Shown here piece by piece: positions 33,937 through 45,900 of a stretch of 64,000 nt of DNA. The stretch is from the NCBI RefSeq assembly GCF_932526225.1, contig NC_064038.1, forward strand, positions 15,743,575 through 15,807,574, written 5' to 3'. This DNA is from Nematostella vectensis. Taxonomy: Eukaryota; Cnidaria; Anthozoa; Actiniaria; Edwardsiidae. The translations under genes were made by a program, and so were the position numbers. Numbering within the stretch: position 1 is the first letter of the stretch; every line of letters starts with the position of its first letter. Below the pieces are notes generated by a model. That model was not told the origin of the DNA and ran no database searches. It was given only the letters and a program-made list of their open reading frames with translations.

Positions 33937-36900
33937 CTAAAGAAAAAGCGATATGATAGCTTTTTAATTAATGCTCCGTGTAAGGGCCGGAACCACGGCA
34001 AGTGCACGCTGGTATGTCAGAAATACCTTTGTTACTTCGAACTTTGTACCTTTGTAAATTTGATTGACCAAATAATAGCATAACATACACATAAAACAGA
34101 AGAACATAATATTATATTAAATTTTTGTTACAGGTTTTAAAATTATTATGTATAACTATTATGTATAAATTTTATGGATTATTTTCAGTAATAACGTATA
34201 TATTGATTTGAAAGATATTTTTAAAGCAATTCCTACAAAATGATTACTTAAGGCGGTGCGAAAGGCAAACAAGCCAAACACGCGCTCAAGTTACCCTAAA
34301 TTACAAATTACATTTTTGAGGCTGCTTTTGCATAAAAATGATCGAAACTTTCACAACAAACAGATACATTATCCAACTTCGTGACAAAATTGTCATTTTA
34401 GTCATATCTAAAAGAAATTCGAGGAATTCGGCTAATTAGTGCAAGCTGTCATTTAATCAATTTTTCGCTTTAGAGCAAACGCGTTTTAATGTAACCCAAT
34501 ATAAATTCAGTATATAATACCTAAGGATAAAATAAAACTTTTCATCAGAGTGCACAAAAAAAAAATTGAAATGCGAGAAATCAGTTGCGAAAAATCAAAA
34601 TTCAATTTTCGCCCGAGATTATTTAGCGTTGAAATATAAATCGATTGCGCACCCTTATGAAAAGTTTCTAAATTGTGTCTAGTTTTTGGTTGCCAAGTTT
34701 CAGTTCGATACAATATTGTAAGCAACGCTAATAAGCTCCCAAAAATATACTATTATCTGCTGTCAGAGGCTAAGAATGCTGTTTAGATCATGGTTTTTAC
34801 TTTAAACTACATTACCTTTAATTGCATTTTTTTGCCGTGTTCTCCTGTAGTAGACCTCCCAGGCTAAGCCCAGCAATATGGCAGCAATCAGCAAACAAGA
34901 TATGTAGAGGATTGAGTTTTTGAATAACTCACTGCTCGAGTCGAACAAGGATGATGACAGCTCCGTTGCTAGCGGCTCGCTAGACACCTAGTGGCACGAA
35001 ATGTACGTTAGCCCTGTCATCTTTCTGCCTATCAACGTAACGAAGTGTATCGTTATCAGGGGAAATGGAAATTTCATCAGAGACATATGAGAGCACCTAA
35101 TGCAACTACTTATTTTTGTCATCCAGGGCATCCAGGGGATAGATGCATATTTTTGTCATCCAGGGCATCCAGGGGATAGATGCTTATTTTTGTCATTTAT
35201 GACATCCAGGGGATAGATGCTTATTTTTGTCATCCAGGGCATCCAGGGGATAGATACTTATTTTTGTCATTTATGACATCCAGGGGATAGATGCTTATTT
35301 TTGTCATCCAGGGCATCCAGGGGATAGATGCTTATTTTTGTCATCCAGGGCATCCAGGGGATAGATGCTTATTTTTGTCATCCAGGGCATCCAGGGGATA
35401 GATGCTTATTTTTGTCAATTATGGCATCCAGGGGATAGATACTTATCCAGCGGATAAAAAGTATCCAAGTGGCGTGATTGCACAAATCCCGATTAAAAGA
35501 CATCCAGTGGATAAAGTTATCTGACCTGTTAAAGACGCATGTAATTGTGGGTTGAACGTCCATTTCATGATTGGCATGAGCCCTACATCGATAAACTGTG
35601 TTCTTAACACTTTCTGAAGCTCTTGCAAGGGGCCCCATTTTGTTTAAAAGATCAACAGCGCACGATTTAAGTATCTACCATGGTGACGGAAAGCCATTTA
35701 GTGGTAAATGGTAGCTATGCAGCTATTCAGGCGCTGTGCGACGCTATGTTATCTGGCGTATAACTCCATTGAAAAGGGGTTTCATCCAATGGGCAGCCCA
35801 TATCCAGTGGTTAAATAATCCAGACTTTGTTCAACCGGTCCCAGATGTCCATTTCTAGAAAACTATGTTGAAATTGTTTAGTGGTTGTTGATTGATTGCC
35901 GTTTATGATTTTTGATGATGCATGTTACCTCTACTGGGATAGCTGCTTCCTTCACGCTGTTTGATATGTCCTGCGCGTGTGATGTCATATAGCGATGGAT
36001 ACACTTGGTCAGTTTTGTGGTGTCACCAGACGTCACGACCCCCCTGACAAACGACACGTCGTATACCTAAAAGGCATATCAAATACTTGAATACCTCCCT
36101 TGACGCATCACCCCCCTGACAAGACACGCGCCACCTCTCTCCTTCAATAAAAGGTCACATCAGTTAACCATTGTATCTTTCTTTTTTCAGCTATCTTTAC
36201 GAGCTTTTATTTATTCAACTTCTACCATAGGCGGGGGCTGGGCCTCGGATTAAGTGTGCCGTTCTTACGTAACATTTACGTTAAAAAATATATAAATAAC
36301 AGGGAAAAAATATGATGTTGAGAATTAACAGACTATAAAGCAGTTAGCAGCATCGCTCAAATTTGTGGAACATTTTTTAAATTTGGCACACTGAGCAATT
36401 AAGGATATGGACCCATCCCCAAAAATGTATACTTACAGTTTTAGTGTTGGTTTGAGAAAAATACAAACTACATAGGTTTCCCTACAGGTCTGTTTCGTGG
36501 TTGCCCACTCATCAGGGGATTTAATGAGAATATTCCTACCATCGTATATATACTATTAACATTGAAATTTACATAATAATAGACTGATAGTTTTAGCTAA
36601 GGCGGTAAGAGGAACAATAGCGAGTTACATTAAATATGCGGGGCGAAAACTAACAGTGCGGAACGTGTGAAAAATTGATAGCGCGAAAATTTAGCGGTGA
36701 CGGGATTAACAGTTCTAATTGTTTCGTAGCAGGGCTTTGTTTCTGTGGCGGCACGAGGACACGAGTTCATTGCGTTTATTTAGAGTTGATAGTTTGGGTT
36801 GGCAGATGATCGTCAGCTTTTCCTTGAGGCAGAGGTTTCAACGCTTAGTGGTACTGTTGTAGGCGGAGTGGGAAGAAAGAATGCGCCATGAAATAAAGTA

Positions 36901-39900
36901 CTCAATCATGTTGTCCTTGAGAGTCCAGACGTGTTTGCTGAGTTCGGTGGAGTTTCTGTGTTTGGCGTGTCGGAATGATGCGGTGTGGTTTCTGTACCTG
37001 GTCTTGAAGCTGTTTTCAGTGAGCCCGACGTATGTTTCCGAGGTGTTGTTGTCTTTTCGAGTTACGGTAGCTTGGTAGATAACAGATGTCTGTAGGCAGT
37101 TTCCGTCTAGAGGGCAGGTGTCTTTCTGTCGGCAGTTGCATGTCTTGTTGTTGGTAGTGGTAGGGGCGGAGCTGGTGATCTCGGTAGCCGACGATGCGGT
37201 GATGATGCGCTTGTTGTGGTTGTCGATGATCTGTTTGGTGTTGTTCATGCAGCTGTAACTGATTTTGATGGTGTTTCTGTTGAAGATTTTACGGAGGTGG
37301 TTGTCTTTCGGGAAGTGCTTGTCTATCAGGGTGAGGAATCTGTGGCCGATGTTGGTGCTGGTGTTCTTGCTGAAGGGCGGGTTGTACCATAGGATGTTGT
37401 TGCGTTTGCGGGTTTTATGGTTGGTTACGGTGTTGGGTTCGTAGCGTAGCGTGTAGTTGTATCCGCTATCGTCGAGTGCTTTCTGGTAAGGTGGCGCGGT
37501 CTGGTCAAAGGAGGCTTGGTCTGAAGATAGGGCAGATAGGCGTCTGTTGATACCAGCAGGGATGTTCTTGGTGATGGAGGGCGGGTGGTTGCTCTGACGG
37601 TGGACATATTGTAGCGAGGAGTTCGGCTTTGTATAAGGCTGGTGTGCATTACGTTTTAGGTCAAGGGTGACGTCTAGGAAATTGACAACTTGTTTGTTTG
37701 CCTCAATGGTGATTCGGAGTCCGTTGTTGTTGAAGATGCGGCATAGTTCCTTTTTTAGGTTTTCGGTGGCTCTGGGTGTGGCGTTGGTGATGGCTAGTCC
37801 GTCGTCGCGGTAGAGTCCTACGTTCATATTGAGGTCCTGAAGTTGGGAGAGAAGGAAGTTGCCTACAAGTTCACAGGTTTCTGCGCCATCGAAGCTCCCC
37901 ATCGTAACATCAAATATCGTGTTGCCTTTCTTCTGCCAGGGTGTTTGGTTGTGGACCAGGAAGGAGCTCTTGGAGTGGGTTATGATCTCTTTTTCATCAG
38001 TTTACTTACAGTTTTATAGTGGTGGAATCTCGCACTGAGCAATTAAGGATATGGACCCACCCCCAAAAATGTATACTTACAGTTTTATAGTGTTGGAATC
38101 AGTTTTCCTTACTTCCTCAATAAAACCAGTACTTTTCATGCTACGGTCACGAAACTTAGTCCAGTGATGGATATTAACACATGCTACAGTTTAATGAAAA
38201 ATAAACCACGCCCCCTTGGTAATTACAGTTTTAGGGGTGGAATAAATTATTTCCTTTAATCAGCATTCAAACCAATACTATTTATTGTACAACTTTCAAA
38301 TTCCACATAATTGTAGTACTCTTTACAAAACTTCATTCGAGATATGGACCCACGCCCAGATGTGAGTACTTACAGTTATACTAAAGATGATACGAAAGAG
38401 GCATATTGCTTAGAATGCATTTCAATACAAACTGAGAGCTAAGAATCCATATACTAACTTAAAATGGTATATTGCAAGATATTTCCAACCGTATAGCCAC
38501 GCCCCTATTGTACTTACAATTATACTATAGATGGCACGCAAGAGGTACTCGCATATACAGTTTGCCTTTCAATACGAGCTATGAGCTACAAATCCACATG
38601 CTTACTTATATTGGTATATTACCGGATATAATCAATTGCAATACCACGCCCCTATGGTATTTAAAGTTATACTAGAGATGACGGGAATGAAGGTATATTG
38701 TCGCTTTTACAAAGTGCCTTCCAATACGCATTTCAAGCTAAAAATCAATATACTCGCCGATATTGGTATATCGCAGGATATAGTTAAATGTATAACCATG
38801 CCCTTATAGTACTTAGAGCCCTTCTAGAGATGGTACAGATGGAGTTTAAAGAACGAACGTCCTTCCATTCGAACTGCACGTGACAATTGTACATACTAAC
38901 ACAGTTTCACAAATGTCTGGTTTATCAAAATACAAAAAACGTGCAGGGCATTGCCTAAATGGCATTAACAGTTCTAGATGAGTGAAACAAATTGAACCTT
39001 TTTCTAAAAAAAGCTGGGAAGCTGAAATTAATAGAAACTGTTGCATTTAAGATAATCATTAAGAACGCCGCGACACCAATAATAAACGAAGAATAGGCAA
39101 TATACTGAAGAATACTTTACTGGGGTGGGGTCCCATAAGCATGTGGGTTGTTCAACGCATATGCTCAACATCTGTTCACGTGTCCACCGGAGCAGCACTG
39201 TTGATAAAAAAAACTTTTCAGTGAGCCATTTACTTTTTTAGTTTCAAGAACCCAATTCAATTCTTACCTGTCTCTGTTGCATTGCCACTCACAGTCCCCA
39301 CCGCACCTGCACAGAGCAGTGCATTTAAGCCCCGTCTTGATGCACCTGCATCTCCTTTTGCAGCCTTTATCGGGCTGGCCACCGCACTTTACCAGCTTGA
39401 TACAGGTTGACATTGGAGGGAGCAGGCTCCAAAGTGGACGCCAGGTGCCATTGTCGGAGGATGGAGAGGGCATAACAGGCTGCACCACGAGAGACTGCGC
39501 CCGGCAATAGCCAGCATGGTAGGCCGCTCTCTTTCAGTGCTGTAGAAGGGCGGCGAATGTAGGCGGAATTTCCAACCGCGGGATAGGCGGGTTTTCCTCG
39601 CAACCATCTCCATCCGGACGTCATTCACCGAGGAGATCTGGCTCATCTTGGAGTAGAGGAGGACAACAAAGCGTTTAAGGGTGCCGATGCTTGCCAGAAC
39701 TGTTTCCTTGTTCGGAAGGTCCGATAAGCCAGTCAAAGCCGATGAGACCTCTGGAAACGCCTCCCAGACATTCCACGCATTCGTTTTACCTTTTCCACGA
39801 AAGAACGAGGTTTGGCCACATGAATAAAAGTTTGAGTGAAGACATTATCAAATGCAGTTCTGAATTTATTGTTCATGGAACAAGTCAAATAAAAAAATTA

Positions 39901-42900
39901 TCGATGATGCACGTTTCTACTCAATAGTCTTGAAACAAATACGTCCTACGTACGAAGAAAAAGACGTTTTTGATTTCGAAAAAGGTCTGTGTCTTTTTAC
40001 AACTAGCCCATACAGCATGTATGCTTGGTATTTCAACTTTTTACAATGAAGTTATGCCTTTTTTCTGCATTTGATTTGTACTGGGAGTGGCTCTTCCTAC
40101 CGTTATGACTGACAGGATGATAGAGCCCCATTTTAAGTATGCAGTGCTTCGATCACTCTCTCAACACCTTCATTGCCATTTCTTCAACGTCGCAATTATT
40201 CACCACACTTGTACCCGGAGAAGTCCAATTAACAGCCAATGATAACAATTATCTTATTGTCGATAGCACTGATAGCACATTGATCATTATTAGCGTGCTA
40301 TATGTATGGTATATATTACGCTTATGCTGTCTAGTATAATTGTAAGTTCGTATTGAAAGGCACTCTATATAAGCGATATACCTCCTTCATGCAATCTCTA
40401 GTATAACTGCAAGTACAAAAGGGGCGTGGCTATACGGTTTTGAATATCTTGCAATATACCATTATGAGTTAGTATATGGAATCTTAGCTCTTAGTTGGTA
40501 TTAAAAAGGATCTCTATATAAGCAATTTGCCTCTCATCTCTAGTATAACTGTAAGTACTCACATCTGGGCGTGGGTCCATATCTCGAATGAAGTTTTGTA
40601 AAGAGTATAACAATTATGTGAAGTTTGAAAGTTGTATTGGGTTTAATGCTGATTAAAGGAAATAATTTATTCCATCCCTAAAACTGTAAGTATCAAGGGG
40701 GCGTAGTTTATTTTTTCGTTTAACTGTAGTTTATGTTAATATCCATCACTGGGTTAAGTTTTGTGACCGTAAAAATAGAGCTAAACTAACGCGTGTCTTT
40801 TACCTTGTGGATAGAGCTAAACTAACTCGTGTCTTGTACCTTGTGGATAGAGCTAAACTAACGCGTGTCTTGTACCTTGTGGATAGAGCTAAACTAACGC
40901 GTGTTTTTTACCTTGTGGATAGAGCTAAACTACGCGTGTCTTTTACCTTGTGGATAGAGCTAAACTAACGCGTGTCTTGTACCTTGTGGATAGAGCTAAA
41001 CTAACGCGTGTCTTGTACCTTGTGGATAGAGCTAAACTAACTCGTGTCTTTTACCTTGTGGATAGAGCTAAACTGACGCGTGTCTTGTACCTTGTGGATA
41101 GAGCTAAACTAACGCGTGTCTTGTACCTTGTGGATAGAGCTAAACTAACGCGTGTCTTGTACCTTGTGGATAGAGCTAAACTAACGCGTATCTTGTACCT
41201 TGTGGACGCGAATGAACGGCTTCTCAAAAAGGTCCTTGCGGCTGCTCAAAGCTAGCGAATCCAGGAGGGCACCACCAACATACCCGCTGACCAAATCTTC
41301 ATAGATCTTGTCAAACGTTTGATAGTCACGCCCTATGATATAAAAGTATCATCACATGACAATATCATTGTAACATGACAGTTGTTGTAGTTCTAAAATA
41401 ACGATACGTAGGCGGTGGATATCGGTTAAGAATCCCCTCACAGCATGGCCACCAAAACAAGACTGGTGCTAGTCCATTCGCAGCCGACAATACAACAGTA
41501 ACAGATGTATCTATATCAAAAGCAGTGGATGACGGACACCTGGCAGCTACAACCGAGTTTATGATGTACATTCATCGGGGCCCCACTGCAAACCTTCGCA
41601 TGGTGGTCAGGTGACAAACACACTATTGCCGCTTATTGCGAAGTCATGCTAACAGCTCATTCATTTTGGTTTGGTAAGAGTCTTCTAAACAAGTTACCTG
41701 TAGTGGCTTTAGTTAGGTTGTAATTTGATAGATATCCGAAAAGTAAGTCGTGAGAAAGAAAAAACGCAACATGCTGCCAATATGTAAGGGAGCTGTTCTT
41801 ACCAACATCAACAACTGCATTTCTTCTGAGACCAAAACGGTACTCATATGAGTTCTTGATAGAAGCGACCTAGAGTGAAAAGATAATGTAAGAAATTAGA
41901 GAGACTTTATACAAACAATTTTTACATTTGAATTACCGTAACCTAGAGCTACCACATTCACAAAAAGAGATGACTGGGCTGTTGTTGAGCTTTGCTTGGT
42001 AACAAGGTGAGAGCCTAGGTTTGAACATTTTGCTGACCTCAATTGCTCACTATCCTTAGTGTGGTATTAGGCTCCGGGGAACGACGCCACCTTAGACGCT
42101 GTTTTGGGCAAATCTGTCATGTTGAGACGTTCACAGACCATATCCATTTCAAAATTGTGAAACGAAACAATAAGGCATGTAGGAATTTATTTTTCGCACC
42201 ATTTTATACTTTTTTGATTATTGCCCTTTTTACAGAAAATAACTGGGTGACTGACTATTGGTTGACAAAATGGGAGAGAAGTAAGACATTGTGTACCTGA
42301 GGCTGGAATGGTGTGGTTTACGGCTATGAGTACTACTCTCTCTTCCTGGTGCCACCTAGTTATTCTATAGCTTGTCTGCAGTTTTTCCAGTCATACTAAT
42401 TTTGAGAGCCATTTGCTGTCACAAGATATGCAACCACATTTAAACATTTTTGTACTGTATGAAATGGAAAACCAGAGTCCTAAGTTGTACTACTTACCCG
42501 TAACCCGTAGAGAGAGCTGGCCTGTTTTATGGTGATAGTAGAGAGGGAGGTTGCAATGCTACCGACGATGATCCCAATCACAACAACCCCAGCAAGAGTC
42601 CAGGCAATGGAGATGAGGCGAGCCTTGGGGGATACTGGCGATCGATCACCATACCTATTTGGCAGGAGATCAACCTATTAGGTTAAGGCTATGGTACACT
42701 CTCCCGACCTGCGCGCACATTTTATCCAAACTATACGAACCAGGTATCAAATTAGTACTTAGATTATGGAGAATCTACCTATATTTGTCATTTAAGGCTT
42801 ACAAATAAATTTGATGAAAAGGGTAAATGTGTCTTTGAAAAATTTAAGTACCATACCACGTGACCGTGTGAGTGAAAGTCGGTAGGTACCATACCACGTG

Positions 42901-45900
42901 ACCGTGTAATCCGAGCAATCTATATTGGTACATAAATTTAAAGGTTTAGCGTATTTTGGTCGAGTTATGCCGTATTGCGCTGCATCTAAACACATAGCCA
43001 ATTAGGTTCGATCACTGCTGTGTTGCGTTTCCGATAAAAAAATTCCCGTCAAGAATTACACACACTTTCGACAAGAGTAAAATATTCCCCTAAAATGATT
43101 TTAGCTTATATTTCTTCAAATAGAATCGCTGTGTAAATTTCATTCCAGAATACGGTAGTATATAATGTTTGTTTTATTTTATTGTAAAAATCTTATTTTC
43201 GGTATTACACGAAACTGTACTTACCATAATGACAAAATGGTAATAACTATTTATACAACTCGGCACAGCTATTGTATTATTGAATATCCAACACTAACTC
43301 GTAAGCAAAACGCGTCTATTCTTATCTTCTCGATAAGGATTAGAAAGGGGGAGAGTAGCTATATCAACACTTAATTAAAGCGATTTTTCTCATTTTCTTT
43401 ATTTCCAGACTACCCTAAGGGCTATAATTTATAAATCACATGTAACCTTTAACTTTACTAGACGATCTTTAGTTTATTTAGCCATGTTGTTACGAATGCT
43501 TTAACGTTATAGAGCTCTCGAACTACGCTTAGTTAGCTTTCGCCTTGTTTTCAAATTTAGTCTTCGATACCTTTCGAAAAGAGCAAAAAGAACTGTTAAA
43601 TGGGGTTTGTTATAAAGCAGTGATATTATTGTTTTATGCATTGACATATAAGCATAACAATAACGTATTCATACCCGACAGTTGTCATGGACACATACGC
43701 CCACCAAAACCCTTCCATGCTGCCTGCGATGAAGGAATCTGGGAAGTCTTTATTATCTGGATCCTTCAAAAGAAAAAGTATACGATACTGCAACACATGT
43801 GTTTACTTACGTACCATATTCACTTTTAATAACTCACCAATTCAATATGACATGCCACCAATATGACGTAACGTGTACTTACCAAATACCATATGACGCA
43901 CCCCATGATGTAAGCCGAACAAATGCAAACCAAGATAAGTGGCCAATTGTCTGTGACTGCACTCATCACAGAATGGCTCGAGTCAGCTTTTGATAATGAC
44001 AGCAGGAATGCTACACCAGACGTTTTTATGATGCCTGCGTAGCCGTTAGTCGATTTGTACTCAGTTTGTAGGGTATAACCTGCTATGGGGAATGAAAGGT
44101 CGGTTGTGCCGTCGATACTAGCTCGTAAGCTCGTTTCGGTTTCAACTCGTGATGAACTAGAGAAAAATAACAAAGATACTAGCATAAGGAAGAATTGATC
44201 AATATAGAAAGATGAATACATTGCTGAGGGCATCAACGTACAAAGACTTCGTTAGCCGTTTTTTTTGCTCTTAGCGACTATCACTAACTTAGAACAGTTA
44301 TTAAGGATAGTTTTGGAAGATCTTTTGGTCAACCCGTTAATAATATGAAAACTGTTGGCATAAGAAATTTAGGGATATTAACAACCTTTATATGTGCACT
44401 CATGAAGCAATATCGTCAAGTCATTGGCTGTGAACTCACGTGTTGGCACCGTTGTATTCAAAGTCCACATAAGATGGCCCATGGCTTGCACATGTGCGAC
44501 AACACTCGGACACCATACTCTCTATGACTTGTGGCATCAGCCCTGTGAGGTGATTGGTTGACTTGTTGAAGACTGTGTAAGGCGCAAACTCCATCCAACT
44601 CGTGCTCAGCCGATGGTTACAACGGCAAGTCTCTGAAACCATAAATACACGGGGAACCTAAGATACGCCCCATATGCTAAAAGAAAAACCAGGTTAAGGA
44701 TCGACAATTGTGTTTCAACTTTATTTCGTCAATACTAGAACAGCGTATCATAAGACCAGTCTACTTGACCGAATGCCATATTTTATTGCCATGTGATGAC
44801 ATGGAAATAGTAAAATTACACTCTCACTAAAACATGTCTCTGCTTAGTCGATATAAAACACTAGTCTTTATTTCGAGAGACTCTCTTACCTCCGAAGGTA
44901 ATGGCTGCTGGACCCTCGCCTCTCTCAGTGAACCCTACAACTTCTATTCTGTAACGCGTAAAGACGTCCAGGTTCTGCAACACGACACTTAGCTCACTAT
45001 CGCCAACGACCCTCTCCCCTTCTATAGTTTTCTTGGTTATGGTGGTATCTCCGGCAGACACGGGTTTGTAGCGTACTCGGTACCCAAGTAATATGCCTTG
45101 TACACAGTGTGCTGGGATTGGCTGCCACTTCAGTGGAATGCTGTGAGGTGTGCTGTGATTCTCGGCAAGTAGTTGTTGTGGCGCAAGGCAGGGATCTGCA
45201 AACATTTAGGAAGTTTATTTTTTTTAGGTTTTAGGTTTTATAACTATTTGCATAAATTTGTCAAAAGCTCGTGATTGATCTGCTCTAAAGTGGAATGAAT
45301 AAACTCCTTAATCTTTGCATTAAACAGTTTTACATCTATACTATTATAGTATGAACATCACCAGTCTATTTTAGGAAAACTGCAGTGTTGGTTTCTATTA
45401 AAATAATATAACTTTTGAGGTAAGGTTATTGCGATAAATCCACCGGATGTCGATCGTTCCCCATACAAACCTCTGTATTTTTCGAACAATATATAGTGTA
45501 TAAACTCGCTCCAAAAAGTACTATGTTGCGCAAATATTAATCAAAACAGGATGCGACATGAATCCTAAGATGTGATTTATTAAAGCGATGTCTCTTTGAT
45601 GATTATTATACCAAAATTGCCTTAGCGGTGAGCGATGATAAAACCAGCGATTAACCCCTCTTCTACGATCGCCATGTTTACAACACTTTTTGTCCTTCCT
45701 TTTGTCAGAACTCTCAGAGATATTCATGTATGCTTTATGATACAAACCTTTCGCCTCAGTGTGATTAAATGTGGGTCTTATTCTCTGATATCCGAAGAAA
45801 TAGTGCCGATAAAACATAGAATAAGCCAGCAAAATTCCGTCTTGTAGCCACCCGGTCAATGGCGCGATAAGCTTAAATTCTTGGTTGTTTATCGTTGCTG

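Larger units (their letters stand above)
36444..38002 (-). mobile_element. Penelope-like element, 5'-truncated, with 14-bp target duplication
   Basis: The insert is bounded by TACTTACAGTTTTA at 36430-36443 and 38003-38016. It carries the reverse transcriptase/GIY-YIG frame and a hammerhead fold near its 3' end. It lies inside the left arm of the larger inverted-repeat element, in the channel gene's S2 intron. Confidence 0.8.

Noticed and set aside
40950-41255. Plus-strand 101-codon repeat frame
   Set aside because: It is the antisense of the 36-bp splice-site-derived array and of the S2 exon.
44436-44890. Gene boundary between the FN3 array and the channel
   Set aside because: The FN3-11 donor (phase 1) and S1 exon acceptor (phase 1) are 257 bp apart with no poly(A) signal, promoter or Met exon between, so one gene is the simpler reading.
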